Shown: positions 43,521-53,000, numbered from the stretch's first letter. The stretch: 54,801 nucleotides of DNA from an uncultured Burkholderiales bacterium (GCA_903838355.1 CAILYC010000021.1:1-54801), one strand, 5' to 3'. Program-made: numbers and translations. Notes: a model not told the origin generated them from the letters alone.

Positions 43521-44119
43521 GGCGAAACCCGCAATGCGCGCTCGCTCAAGGTTTTTTGGGAAGCATTTTCCCCCTCGTTCAGTAGCCACTCAGAAAACGC
43601 AAACAAATCTGCATGGACACGGGTGTTCTTGGGGAAATCGGGTGTGAGCGATTGGGTCCGAAACGGCTCACCTTTTCCGGTGAGAACCAAGTGCGGCATG
43701 CAACCCACCAGCGCCCCCGCTTGCAAGTCCCGCAAGGAGTCCCCCACCGTGTGCACAGCCTTGAGGTCGACACCGGTGCGTCTGGCAATTTGCTCAAAAA
43801 GCCCCGAGAGCGGTTTTCTGCAATCGCACCGATCGTCGTTGGTGTGCGGACAAAAGAAGATGGCCTCCACCCGAGCGCCTTCTTGCGCCAAGAGGTGATT
43901 CATCTTGTCGTGCATGGCGTTCAAGGTGGCCACATCAAAAAGCCCTCGGCCCAAGCCCGATTGGTTTGACGCCACCACCACGCGCCAACCCGCATGGTTC
44001 ATCTTCGCGATGGCTTCCAAGGCGCGCGGTAAGGGGCGCCACTCGTCGGGGGATTTCACATAATCGTCGCGATCTTCATTGATCGTGCCGTCGCGGTCCA
44101 AGATGATCAGTTTGGTCAT
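43517..44119 (-). CDS. gmhB: D-glycero-beta-D-manno-heptose-1,7-bisphosphate 7-phosphatase
   Basis: GmhB removes the 7-phosphate in ADP-heptose synthesis for the LPS core. The HAD motif LDRDGTINED has nucleophile D8 and acid D10. The zinc loop typical of GmhB is present as CPHTNDDRCDC (C90, H92, C98, C100), followed by RKPLSGLFEQIA and TVGDSLRDLQAG. Length is 200 aa. It lies 85 nt after glyS and overlaps plsC by 4 nt. In Burkholderiales this position between glyS and plsC is conserved. Confidence 0.94.
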   Translation of the reverse strand: MTKLIILDRDGTINEDRDDYVKSPDEWRPLPRALEAIAKMNHAGWRVVVASNQSGLGRGLFDVATLNAMHDKMNHLLAQEGARVEAIFFCPHTNDDRCDCRKPLSGLFEQIARRTGVDLKAVHTVGDSLRDLQAGALVGCMPHLVLTGKGEPFRTQSLTPDFPKNTRVHADLFAFSEWLLNEGENASQKTLSERALRVSP

Positions 44120-44204
44120 GGGGTGGTCTCAAGTCATGAAGCCGTGAAGAAACTCAAATTCAAGCGGCCGCGCATCTTTGAATGCTCCTTCAATGGTTTT
44201 CAAT

Positions 44205-46379
44205 TCAAGCCAAACGCGACAAATCGGCCACCCGGTTCATGGCGGTGTAGAGTTCACGCAAGAGGGCCAAGCGGTTGTCTCGCAATGCCGGGTCTGGCGC
44301 GTTGACCATGACGTGCTCAAAGAAACGGTCCACCGGAACCTTGAGCTCGGCCAGGCTTGCCAGCGAGGGCGCATACTGGCCCTGCTCAAACAAGGCCTGG
44401 GAGCGCGCGAGGCTCACGGCCATGGCGTCAAAGAGCGCGCGCTCGGCCTCCTCTTGGAACAAGGCCACTTGCAGCGTCAACGCGGTGGGCAGAGTGGATT
44501 TTTTCAATATATTGCCGATGCGTTTGTTTGCCCCCGCCAGCGCACTCGCTTCGGGCATCAAGGCAAACTGTTTGACAGCTTCAAGGCGTTTGTCGACATC
44601 GTCGAGCCGGTCAAAGCTCAAGGACAAAACCGCATCAATTTGTGCGCTGCTCAATCCTGCGTCTTTGAAGACACCCGTGAGCCTCTCGCCCACAAACGCC
44701 AGCAACTGGGCCATCGACTCGCCCCAGTTCAAGGCCAGCGTAGTGCCATCAAACACCGATTGGGCTTGTTGCAGCAAGGTGCTCAGCGACAGATTCAAGC
44801 CATTGGCCATGAGCAAACGGATCACCCCGAGAGCTTGGCGGCGCAAAGCATACGGATCCTTGTCGCCCGTGGGCTGCTGGCCAATGCCAAAAAGACCAAC
44901 CAAGACCTCGAGCTTGTCGGCCAAGGCCAAAATTTGACCGACCCGATCTCGGGGCAAATCATCCCCTGCAAAACGCGGCTTGTAGTGGTCCTCAATGGCC
45001 TGGGCCACACTCAAAGCATAGCCGTCGTGCAAAGCGTAATAGTTCCCCATGGTGCCTTGGAGCTCAGGGAACTCGCCCACCATGTCGGTGAGCAAATCGA
45101 CCTTGGCCACCCGCGCGGCCTCGTTCACCCAAGTGCGCTGCTCGGCAGTGATGACGCCCGCCGCCGTCAAGTCTCGTGCGATCAAATCGGCCAAGGCACA
45201 CACCCGCAAACTGCGCTCGGCCTGGGTGCCCAGTTTTTGGTGATACACCACTTGACCCAATGCGGGCACGCGCGAGAGCAAGGTTTTTTTCTGATCTTGT
45301 TTGAAAAAGAACTGCGCATCGGCCAAACGCGGTCTGACCACACGCTCATTGCCTTCAATCACGGCGCTGGCATCCATGGGAGAGATGTTGCTCACCACCA
45401 AAAAATGGTGGCTCAGTTGGCCACGCTTGTCCATCAAGGGAAAATATTTTTGATTGGCCTTCATGGTCAAAATCAAGCACTGTGGCGGGACACTCAAAAA
45501 CTCGGGGTCAAATTGGCAGGCCAAGACGTTGGGGTGCTCCACCAATGCGCAAACTTCGTCAAGCAACGCCTCATCCTCCAACACACTCAAGGACGCTGCG
45601 AGACTGTGGGCCACACTTTTTAACTGGTGGCGTATCGATTCGCGCCGAGCCTCAAAACTGGCCATGACGCGGCCCTCTTGGAGAAGCACCGCCTCATAGT
45701 CGCCCGGTTTGGCGATGGTCAAACTGGGCTTTAAAGCCTCAAACCTGTGCCCCTGGGTGTGGTTCGTGGCGTGCAGACCGAGTGCGCTCAGGGCCAAGAC
45801 CTCGGTGCCATAAAGCGCCAAGAGCCCGTGCACGGGTCGCACAAAATGCACACTGCTCCAGCCTGGCAAGGCGCAATCGCGGTGCAACTGGTAACTCATG
45901 AGCTTGGGGATGGGGAGGGCTTTCAAACTGTCATTCAACGCTTTTTGCGCCCCCTCGGCAAGAGAGACACCCGCTTGCTGGGTCTTGGCCCACAAATTGA
46001 CTTGTTTGCCGTCCTCTATTCGCACCAAGTCTGAGCCCTTCAAATGGGACAAACCCAGCGCTGTGAGCTTCTTGGTCAAGGCCGGCGTCGGCTCACCTGC
46101 CGCGTCCAAGCCCACCGCCAAGGGCATTAACTTTTGTTCAAGTGCTTTGTCGCTGGCTTGGGCGCGCACACCGTGCACGCGCACGGCCAAACGCCTTGGC
46201 GTGGCAAAGCCTTCAAAACGCGCATCTGCGAGCGTGAGTCCCTGACTCACCAAGCCATCAAAGAGTCCTTTGGCAAATGCCTCGCCCAAAGTCTTCAAGG
46301 CCTTGGGAGGCAACTCTTCGGCCAAGATTTCGATGAGCAGGTCTTGCCCGACTTCGGCGCTATTGAGGGTGGTGCTCAT
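44205..46379 (-). CDS. glyS: Glycyl-tRNA synthetase beta subunit
   Basis: GlyS is the tRNA-binding subunit of the heterotetrameric bacterial GlyRS. Family parts include [20 protein letters not shown] at the start, [34 protein letters not shown] and [13 protein letters not shown]. Further in are [20 protein letters not shown], the HD-like [32 protein letters not shown] and the C-terminal anticodon-binding part ending [13 protein letters not shown] 46379 ([10 protein letters not shown]) overlaps the glyQ stop (ATGA); 724 aa is slightly longer than the E. coli subunit (689 aa). Confidence 0.97.
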   Translation of the reverse strand: MSTTLNSAEVGQDLLIEILAEELPPKALKTLGEAFAKGLFDGLVSQGLTLADARFEGFATPRRLAVRVHGVRAQASDKALEQKLMPLAVGLDAAGEPTPALTKKLTALGLSHLKGSDLVRIEDGKQVNLWAKTQQAGVSLAEGAQKALNDSLKALPIPKLMSYQLHRDCALPGWSSVHFVRPVHGLLALYGTEVLALSALGLHATNHTQGHRFEALKPSLTIAKPGDYEAVLLQEGRVMASFEARRESIRHQLKSVAHSLAASLSVLEDEALLDEVCALVEHPNVLACQFDPEFLSVPPQCLILTMKANQKYFPLMDKRGQLSHHFLVVSNISPMDASAVIEGNERVVRPRLADAQFFFKQDQKKTLLSRVPALGQVVYHQKLGTQAERSLRVCALADLIARDLTAAGVITAEQRTWVNEAARVAKVDLLTDMVGEFPELQGTMGNYYALHDGYALSVAQAIEDHYKPRFAGDDLPRDRVGQILALADKLEVLVGLFGIGQQPTGDKDPYALRRQALGVIRLLMANGLNLSLSTLLQQAQSVFDGTTLALNWGESMAQLLAFVGERLTGVFKDAGLSSAQIDAVLSLSFDRLDDVDKRLEAVKQFALMPEASALAGANKRIGNILKKSTLPTALTLQVALFQEEAERALFDAMAVSLARSQALFEQGQYAPSLASLAELKVPVDRFFEHVMVNAPDPALRDNRLALLRELYTAMNRVADLSRLA

Positions 46380-47287
46380 GCTTGCACCGCCTTTGGCGGC
46401 ATCGCGGCCACCCAATCGGGGGGGGCCATGGGAAAGCCCAAACGCTCGCGACTCTCAAGATAACTTTGAGCGACCGATTTGGCCAAATTGCGAATGCGCG
46501 TGATGTAGCCTGCACGCTCGGTCACACTGATGCTGCCTCTGGCGTCGAGCAAATTAAAGGTGTGCGCGGCTTTGAGGACTTGCTCATAGGCAGGCAGCGC
46601 CAACTGCTCGGTCATCAAATGAAGCGCTTGTTTTTCGTGGGCGTTGAAGGCCTGAAACAAAAAGGCCTGGTCGCTGTGCTCAAAGTTGTAGGCCGATTGT
46701 TCTTTTTCATTTTGCAAATACACGTCACCATAACTCAAACCCTGGGTCCACACCAGGTCATAGACATTGTCCACGCCTTGCAAATACATCGCCAAACGCT
46801 CCAATCCATAGGTGATCTCACCCGTGATCGGCTGACAGTTGACGCCACCGACTTGTTGAAAATAAGTGAACTGCGTCACCTCCATGCCGTTTAACCAAAC
46901 CTCCCAACCCAGCCCCCAGGCGCCCAAGGTGGGGTTCTCCCAATCGTCTTCGACAAAACGGATGTCATTGCGCTTCAAATCAAACCCCAAGGCCACCAAG
47001 GAGCCCAAATACAAATCCAAAATATTTTCAGGCGCGGGCTTCAAGACCACTTGGTATTGGTAGTAATGCTGCAGCCGATTGGGATTTTCGCCATAGCGTC
47101 CATCCTTGGGGCGGCGAGAGGGCTGAACGTAGGCCGCACGCCAAGGCTCTGGCCCCAAGGCACGCAAAAACGTGGCGGTGTGTGAGGTGCCCGCCCCCAC
47201 TTCCATGTCGTAGGGCTGCAGCAAAGCGCAGCCGTGCTCGGCCCAATACGTCTGAAGCGTCAAAATGATTTGTTGAAAATGAAGCAT
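46376..47287 (-). CDS. glyQ: Glycyl-tRNA synthetase alpha subunit
   Basis: GlyQ is the catalytic subunit that activates glycine. The N-terminus [20 protein letters not shown] and the class II motifs in [40 protein letters not shown] and [20 protein letters not shown] are invariant family features. Length is 303 aa, normal. It overlaps glyS by 4 bp. A 250-bp gap with a GAGCT array separates it from lnt upstream, so glyQS may be transcribed separately or by read-through. Confidence 0.98.
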   Translation of the reverse strand: MLHFQQIILTLQTYWAEHGCALLQPYDMEVGAGTSHTATFLRALGPEPWRAAYVQPSRRPKDGRYGENPNRLQHYYQYQVVLKPAPENILDLYLGSLVALGFDLKRNDIRFVEDDWENPTLGAWGLGWEVWLNGMEVTQFTYFQQVGGVNCQPITGEITYGLERLAMYLQGVDNVYDLVWTQGLSYGDVYLQNEKEQSAYNFEHSDQAFLFQAFNAHEKQALHLMTEQLALPAYEQVLKAAHTFNLLDARGSISVTERAGYITRIRNLAKSVAQSYLESRERLGFPMAPPDWVAAMPPKAVQA

Positions 47288-47445
47288 CTCGTCTTTGGCG
47301 TGTTAATGGTGGGTAAAAAAGCTCTGCAAAGGACCGACCCCAGATTTCAGCGTCGCTCGCCCATGGTGAGTGGGGGGTGAGCGAGGGGCACCTATGAGCA
47401 CCAAGAGGCTGGACCACAGACCCAGGTGTGTCAATTTTAACCGCT

Positions 47446-47499
47446 GAGCTGAGCTGAGCTGAGCTGAGCTGAGCTGAGCTGGGCTGAGCTGGGCTGGGC
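47446..47499. repeat. GAGCT pentanucleotide array between lnt and glyQ
   Basis: Seven perfect GAGCT units (47446-47480) are followed by GGGCT, GAGCT, GGGCT and a partial unit. It begins 38 bp beyond the lnt stop codon. AGCT is its own complement, so many alternative short hairpins are possible in the transcript upstream of glyQ. Confidence 0.9.
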
Positions 47500-47537
47500 A
47501 AGGCCGGCTGAGGAGGACCCCAACACCTTGATGGCCC

Positions 47538-49124
47538 TCAGCGGCTTGGCCGGGTGTGGCCACGCCAAGCCAGCAAGAGCAAAGCGCCCAAAGCGCCCAG
47601 CCACACAGGCCACAAGCCAAAGCGACCCGCCCACCAGGCAAAAAACGTCACGCCCTCGTGCACCCCAGAGACTCGCGTCGTCAAAATGCCTTGCGTAAAA
47701 CTCGGCAAACTCGCCAGCACGCGGGCGTTTTCATCGATGACCATGGTCGCCCCCGCATTGGTCGATCTGAGCATCGGGCGGTGCAACTCCAAGGTGCGCA
47801 TGCGAGCTATTTGAATGTGTTGATCGATCACCACAGTGTCGCCAAACCAGGCGATGTTGCTCATGTTGACCAAGAGGGTGGGCGCCGTGTTTTCTTGCAC
47901 AAAACGCTTGGCCAACTCTTCACCAAACAAATCTTCATAGCAAATATTGGGGGCGATGCGCTCACCCATGACAGACCATGAGGCCTCAAGCGTGTCACCA
48001 TGGCGGAAAAACCCCAAAGGGTTGCTCAGCTGATCGGTAAACCACTTGAACATGGGTGGCACAAACTCCCCAAAAGGCACCAAATGCGATTTGTCATAGC
48101 GGTACACGTCTCGGGCGCTCTCCCCCACCCCCACGGCCGAATTGGTGTAGCCCTGGCCATCAAGGAGTGGCATGCCAATCAAGGCCATGCGGTGCTGGGC
48201 CAAAAGAAGCGTGACCAGACTGGGGAAAAATTGGCCCGCATAGGCTTGCGGCGGTTTGGCAAAGGCCGTCTCCGGCGTGATCACCAAATCGCTCGAGGAG
48301 CGGGCAATTTGATCACGGTACCAAACGCCGCCGTCTTCGCGCGCGTGGATCAGTTGGCTGTCTTGCGGCACATTGCCTTGCAGCAAGCTCACACTCAGGC
48401 CTCGCTCGGGTATTGGGCGGGGAGTGGGTTGATCGGTCCTTGTCACAGGCCACCCGAGCAGGCTCAGGAGCATGGCCAGCGCCAAAACACCGGCCAATGC
48501 CTTGTGGCCTTTGCGCGTGTGCGTGGCCAGGAGCACACACCCCATGGCCAAGCTCGCACTCACCCACCCGAGTGTATAAACACCACCCCAAGCGGCGAGT
48601 TGCCCCAGCCACGTGTCGGTGTGCGCATAGCCCGAGGATCCCCAAGGAAAACCGGTGAACCACACCCCTCGGGCCAGCTCAGACAAGGTCCAAGAAGCAC
48701 CAAATCCAAGAGCGAGCAAGAAGGTGCGAGTCCAAGCGCTTTGGGTCACTTTCTCCTTTCCCCCATTCACCAAGAAGGCATACAAGGCAGCAAAGCCCGC
48801 CCAATAAAGCGCCAAACCCCCACAAAGGACAGCCAGCCCAAACACGGACAAAACAATCGGCATCTCGCCATAGACGTGCAAGGCGATGAAGAGCCACCAC
48901 ACCGTGGCCAAGAGCGCCGTGCATTGAAACACAAAGGCAAAACCCGCCACTCGCTTGATGCTGCCCAAGGATTGGATCACACCGGTGGCCAACACCAGCA
49001 TGGCGCACCACTGCAAAGCACCGCTGGGGCCCAGGTGATGGGGCAAACCCATGGAGAGCGCTTGCATGACACCACCGACAACCCCCAGCAGCGGCCCAAC
49101 CCAAGGCCCGCGAGAGCGACTCAT
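47538..49124 (-). CDS. lnt: Apolipoprotein N-acyltransferase
   Basis: Lnt completes lipoprotein maturation by N-acylating the lipidated cysteine in the inner membrane. The N-terminal third is strongly hydrophobic with several membrane segments. The nitrilase-like periplasmic domain has the catalytic Glu in VITPETAFAKP, the Lys in YDKSHLVPFGEFVP and the Cys in PNICYEDLFGEE. Those three residues form the triad. A final membrane segment (FFAWWAGRFGLWPVWLGALG) ends the protein. ATG 49124 overlaps the corC stop (ATGA); 528 aa. Confidence 0.95.
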   Translation of the reverse strand: MSRSRGPWVGPLLGVVGGVMQALSMGLPHHLGPSGALQWCAMLVLATGVIQSLGSIKRVAGFAFVFQCTALLATVWWLFIALHVYGEMPIVLSVFGLAVLCGGLALYWAGFAALYAFLVNGGKEKVTQSAWTRTFLLALGFGASWTLSELARGVWFTGFPWGSSGYAHTDTWLGQLAAWGGVYTLGWVSASLAMGCVLLATHTRKGHKALAGVLALAMLLSLLGWPVTRTDQPTPRPIPERGLSVSLLQGNVPQDSQLIHAREDGGVWYRDQIARSSSDLVITPETAFAKPPQAYAGQFFPSLVTLLLAQHRMALIGMPLLDGQGYTNSAVGVGESARDVYRYDKSHLVPFGEFVPPMFKWFTDQLSNPLGFFRHGDTLEASWSVMGERIAPNICYEDLFGEELAKRFVQENTAPTLLVNMSNIAWFGDTVVIDQHIQIARMRTLELHRPMLRSTNAGATMVIDENARVLASLPSFTQGILTTRVSGVHEGVTFFAWWAGRFGLWPVWLGALGALLLLAWRGHTRPSR

Positions 49125-49993
49125 ACCGTTGTGTCTTTCGGCAAAGCCTTGACCTTGAACCACTTGACCGCGCCCGCGCGGGTGTGCATCACCTCAAAAC
49201 GCAAGCCCATGAGCATATGGCTCTCGCCCTTGGTGGGCACATGGCCCATTTCATGCGCGACCCAGCCTCCGATGGTCTCGAAGGACTGCGCTTCTCCTTG
49301 GGGCTCGTTGACCAAACCAAAAGCCTGAAGAACGCGTGCAATACTCGTGTTGCCCGCGATGCGATAGGTTTGCTCACCCAGGCCAAAAATGTCGCCAGCC
49401 TCTTCGTCGGTGTCAAACTCGTCCTCAATGTCGCCAACAATTTGCTCGAGCACATCTTCGATGGTGAGCAAACCCGCGACCCGCCCAAATTCATCGATCA
49501 CCACGGCCAAGTGGTTGCGATTGACCCGAAAGTCTTTGAGCAACTCGAGCAGACCTTTGCTTTGGGGCACCATCACCACGGGTCTGAGCAAGGCGCGCAG
49601 GTTCAAATTGGGCGAGCGCTGACGTTTGAGCAAATCTTTGGAGAGCAATATACCGATGATGTGATCACGCTCGGTCTCGTACACGGGATAGCGCGAGTGG
49701 GCAATGTCGATGACTTCGTTGAGAATTTGCTCTAGAGGATCTTCAATGTTGATCATGTCCATGCGAGCCGCTGAGATCATCACATCATTGGCCGTCAAAT
49801 CGGCGATCTTCAACACCCCTTCAATCATTTGACGCGATTCGCTTCGAATGATTTTGTTGTTCTGGGCCTGAGCGAGCAACTGCAGTACATCTTGCAGCCC
49901 CTCAGGGGTGCGGTGAAAGGGGGCGGCAAGAAAACGCCCGAGCCGAGAAAACCAACTCAATGGGGGTGAAACGTAAGACTGCTGGGTCGCCAT
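49121..49993 (-). CDS. corC: CorC/HlyC family protein with paired CBS domains
   Basis: The order is a short N-terminal part, two CBS domains (about residues 65-190, including SRYPVYETERDHIIGILLSK and LAVVIDEFGRVAGLLTIEDV) and a C-terminal CorC_HlyC (transporter-associated) domain with YRIAGNTSIARVLQAFGL and FETIGGWVAHEMGHVPTKGE. In enterobacteria CorC (YbeX) is linked to magnesium/cobalt efflux and ribosome homeostasis. It normally follows ybeY; here ybeY is 32 kb away on the opposite strand. The bases before the ATG lack a Shine-Dalgarno sequence and form a hairpin. Confidence 0.94.
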   Translation of the reverse strand: MATQQSYVSPPLSWFSRLGRFLAAPFHRTPEGLQDVLQLLAQAQNNKIIRSESRQMIEGVLKIADLTANDVMISAARMDMINIEDPLEQILNEVIDIAHSRYPVYETERDHIIGILLSKDLLKRQRSPNLNLRALLRPVVMVPQSKGLLELLKDFRVNRNHLAVVIDEFGRVAGLLTIEDVLEQIVGDIEDEFDTDEEAGDIFGLGEQTYRIAGNTSIARVLQAFGLVNEPQGEAQSFETIGGWVAHEMGHVPTKGESHMLMGLRFEVMHTRAGAVKWFKVKALPKDTTV

Positions 49994-49998
49994 GGTGC

Positions 49999-50015
49999 AA
50001 GGGCCGAACGCCCTT
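49999..50015 (-). promoter_or_regulatory. Hairpin at the corC translation start
   Basis: AAGGGC-CGAAC-GCCCTT is a perfect six-pair hairpin that ends five bases before the corC ATG on the minus strand. It occupies the place of the ribosome-binding site, and any AAGGG available for 16S pairing lies inside the stem. Confidence 0.5.
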
Positions 50016-50122
50016 AGGGTGTGAAACTGTAAACCCCTAGCATAGCCGATTTGCGTGACGCACCCGTTGTCCCAAGCGTGAGGCGCGCGCAGCTCGCTCT
50101 CGCTTCAAGACCCGCCCGTCGC

Positions 50123-50869
50123 TCAGGCTTGTCTGACGCGTTGCTCACTCGCGCTGTGCCAAAAGCGCTGCACTTGGGCACTGCTGGCATAAAAGGCTTT
50201 GCCATAACAAGAGGAGACCCACTGGGCCCACTGGCTCAAGAAGTCTTTTTGGGGCAGCACCACGGTGGCTTGGGTTTCTGAGCCCCTTCTCTCCAAGGTG
50301 GCACCATGGGACTTGACAATATGGATCATGGAGGCGTTTTCGGTGAGGGCCTGGATGAACAAACGGTGAACATTGGCGTTTCTGGCCAAGACACAGGCAT
50401 GCCGAAAGAGTCGCTTGCCCAGACCGCGCCCTCGCCACGGGGAGACAACAGAGCCACCCCATTCGGCGCAGTCCTGTGCGGGCGCCTCCCTTGCCGTCTC
50501 AAAAGCCTTGGCCTCCTTCAATGCATGGGGCAAAGCCAAATGCGACAAGGCAAGGAGTTCTTTGGCCTCATTGAAAATCCCTGACATCACGTCGCGTTGA
50601 AAATCGATGCTGCCCACATATTGGGCAATTTGCTCATCGTGCGCGATGTAGCCAAAGCGCAAATAGCGGTCGGCCTCGTTGAGTTGGAGCAAGTGTGCCA
50701 ACACTTGTGGGCGGTGCTTTTCAGTCAAGTCCAAAATCGGCCACTGCATCTCCCCTAGCCCCAAGTCCAGCACCTCAAAGGTCTGCAGCCAAGACTGGGC
50801 TGGCCATTGCACCGCCAACGGTGAAACACCGGCGTCTTGGCCTAAAGGAGAGGACTTCAACATGGTCAT
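50123..50869 (-). CDS. GNAT family acetyltransferase
   Basis: The acetyl-CoA-binding motif is SVVSPWRGRGLGKRLFRHA, equivalent to the R/Q-x-x-G-x-G/A loop of GNAT enzymes. It is followed by VHRLFIQALTENASMIHIVK and SHGATLE, typical of the motif B region. The N-terminal part (QVLAHLLQLNEADRYLRFGY) is also found in GNAT proteins that act on small molecules or proteins. Substrate is unknown. ATG 50869 lies two codons before another ATG, and neither has a clear ribosome-binding site. It is divergent from the acyl-CoA ligase gene. Confidence 0.82.
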   Translation of the reverse strand: MTMLKSSPLGQDAGVSPLAVQWPAQSWLQTFEVLDLGLGEMQWPILDLTEKHRPQVLAHLLQLNEADRYLRFGYIAHDEQIAQYVGSIDFQRDVMSGIFNEAKELLALSHLALPHALKEAKAFETAREAPAQDCAEWGGSVVSPWRGRGLGKRLFRHACVLARNANVHRLFIQALTENASMIHIVKSHGATLERRGSETQATVVLPQKDFLSQWAQWVSSCYGKAFYASSAQVQRFWHSASEQRVRQA

Positions 50870-51210
50870 GCAACCATCATAAGGGTTTTCCCTAGTTTTG
50901 TCTTTGACCGCAGGCTTTCCTCATGGTTTTTGTGTTGCTTTCAGTGCACCATGGCCTCAGCAAGCCAAGGGCTCGCCGGAATTGGGCTCGCTTTTGGGGG
51001 GCTTCAACTCTTTACAATCCAAGCGTTCAGGTGCGGACAAGCGAGCTGCTTATTTCAAACATCGGCCATGTTTTTGCGGGCAACAGCCAGACGCCCCAGG
51101 CCCCAAGCTTGTTGATTTCTTGCCCTACTGCTGCTCAATGATTGCGTTTTTTTGTCCTTCTCTTTCCCTTTTTGTTGTCTTTTTGTTGCCCCTTTTGTTG
51201 GAGTTATTTT
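50870..51210. other. 341-bp divergent gap between GNAT and acyl-CoA ligase genes
   Basis: No gene is supported. Plus-strand TACAAT near 51012 could be a -10 hexamer for the ligase, without a good -35. The last 70 bp are T-rich on the plus strand and end in GGAG, the ribosome-binding site of the ligase. Confidence 0.5.
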
Positions 51211-52923
51211 TTGGACAAACCTTGGATCTACCATTACCCTTCAGCCGTTCCGCTCACCATTGAGCCTGGCGCTTATGCCTCCATGGTCGAGTTGCTGGAG
51301 CAGTCTTTTAAAAAGCATGCCGATTTGACGTTTTCATACTGCATGGGGGTGAGGCAAAGCTACCGAGACCTTGACGAGCAGTCCCAAGCCTTTGCCGCTT
51401 GGCTGCAAAGTTTGGGGCTCCCCCTTGGCACACGGGTGGGCCTTATGCTGCCCAACTTGCCCCAGTTTCCTGTGGTGATGTGCGGGGTTTTGCGAGCAGG
51501 CATGGTTTGCGTCAACATCAATCCCTTGTACACCGCCTCCGAACTCGAGCACCAACTCACCGACTCCGGATGCGAGGTGCTGGTCATATTGGAGAACTTT
51601 GCGCACACTTTGGAGCGCGTTGTCTCTCGCACCGCGCTCAAAGCGGTGGTGATGACTGCGCTTGGCGACTTGCTCGGGGCGTGGAAGGGCACTTGGCTGT
51701 CTTTTGCCGTGAAACACTTGGCGCGCAAGGTTCCCAAACATTCACTTGGCCCCAATGCCCTTGCTGATCAGCCCTGGGACCACCCGGGTCAACAAGCCCT
51801 GATTGATTTCTCTGCGGTCCTTCGCTCAGGCGCCAAGTTGAGTTTTAAACCCGTGAGACTTGGCCACGAAGACACTGCTTTTTTGCAGTACACCGGCGGC
51901 ACAACGGGCCTGTCCAAAGGTGCGATTTTGAGCCATGGCAACATCATCAGTGCCACTTTGCAAGCCCATGCCTGGTTCATGCCGGCCCTGGCCAAAGCCG
52001 GGTCGCCCCAATCCATCAATGGCATCGCGGCTTTGCCGCTGTACCACATCTTCGCCCTCACTTTTTGTTTTTTAAGCATACAACTCGGCTCCCATCTGAC
52101 CCTGATTCCCAACCCGAGAGACATCAAAAAATTCATCCAAGTTCTGGCTCAACGGCCGTTCCACATTTTGCCAGGGGTCAACACCCTCTTCAATGCCTTG
52201 ATGCAGCACCCCGATTTCAAAACCCTCGATTTTTCTAGTCTGTGTTTAACCCAGGCCGGCGGCATGGCCGCGTCTGAGCATACCGCGCAGGCTTGGTACG
52301 CGGTGACTGGCAGCGTCATGATCGAAGGCTGGGGCATGACCGAGTCCTGTGCCGTGGGCACCAACAACGACGTCTTGAACACGGCCTTCACGGGAGACAT
52401 TGGTCTGCCCCTGTCGAGCATAGAGGTCGTCATCAAAGACGATGAGGGCCACACCTTGGGGGCCGATACTTTGGGTGAAATTTGCATCAAAGGGCCCAAT
52501 GTGATGCGCGGCTATTTTGAGCAGCCCGTGGAAAATGCACAGGCTTTCACGAAAGATGGGTTTTTGCGCACCGGTGACTTGGGCTCTCAAAACGCCCAGG
52601 GCAAAACTCGCATAGTCGACCGCAAAAAAGACATGATCTTGGTCAGTGGCTTTAATGTTTACCCCAGTGAAATAGAGGCTGCTGCATCCAACTGCCCTGG
52701 CGTTTTGGAGTGCGCCGCCATCGGCCTTGAAAACGAACTACAGGGGGAGTCGGTCAAGCTCTACGTGGTCAAAGACAGCCACCACCCGCACTTGACTGAG
52801 CAAGACGTACTGGCCTACTGCAAAGAACATTTAACCGCCTACAAAATCCCCAAATCCATTGAGTTTCGCGACTCTTTGCCCAAAACCAATGTTGGCAAAG
52901 TGTTGCGCCGCGCTTTGCGCTAA
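51211..52923 (+). CDS. fadD: Long-chain acyl-CoA synthetase (FadD-like AMP-forming ligase)
   Basis: The enzyme activates fatty acids to acyl-CoA for beta-oxidation or lipid synthesis. ANL-superfamily motifs are YTGGTTGLSKGAILSHGN (P-loop), GWGMTESCAVGTNND, LRTGDLG, DRKKDMILVSGFNVYPSEIE, and the catalytic lysine in NVGKVLRR. The frame extends to ATG 51142, but that version begins with a phenylalanine-rich stretch. TTG 51211 follows GGAG by seven bases and gives MDKPWIYHYPSAVPLTIEPG, which lines up with the FadD N-terminus. I therefore take TTG as the start (570 aa). The stop codon abuts a 14-bp tandem array. Confidence 0.92.
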   Translation: MDKPWIYHYPSAVPLTIEPGAYASMVELLEQSFKKHADLTFSYCMGVRQSYRDLDEQSQAFAAWLQSLGLPLGTRVGLMLPNLPQFPVVMCGVLRAGMVCVNINPLYTASELEHQLTDSGCEVLVILENFAHTLERVVSRTALKAVVMTALGDLLGAWKGTWLSFAVKHLARKVPKHSLGPNALADQPWDHPGQQALIDFSAVLRSGAKLSFKPVRLGHEDTAFLQYTGGTTGLSKGAILSHGNIISATLQAHAWFMPALAKAGSPQSINGIAALPLYHIFALTFCFLSIQLGSHLTLIPNPRDIKKFIQVLAQRPFHILPGVNTLFNALMQHPDFKTLDFSSLCLTQAGGMAASEHTAQAWYAVTGSVMIEGWGMTESCAVGTNNDVLNTAFTGDIGLPLSSIEVVIKDDEGHTLGADTLGEICIKGPNVMRGYFEQPVENAQAFTKDGFLRTGDLGSQNAQGKTRIVDRKKDMILVSGFNVYPSEIEAAASNCPGVLECAAIGLENELQGESVKLYVVKDSHHPHLTEQDVLAYCKEHLTAYKIPKSIEFRDSLPKTNVGKVLRRALR

Positions 52924-53000
52924 GATACTTTATCGTAGATACTTTATCGTAGATGCTTTATCGAAGATGCTTTATCGAAGATGCTTTATCGTAGATGCTT
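52923..53000. repeat. 14-bp tandem array (AGATRCTTTATCGW), 5.6 copies
   Basis: Units start at 52923, 52937, 52951, 52965 and 52979, with a partial unit at 52993. The variants alternate at two positions (ATAC/ATGC and CGT/CGA), so the array evolved in at least two steps. It starts on the last base of the fadD stop codon and ends 90 bp before the MBL-fold gene. Confidence 0.92.

Noticed and set aside
52923-53000. CRISPR array
   Set aside because: The repeats are directly adjacent without spacers, the unit is only 14 bp, and there are no cas genes.
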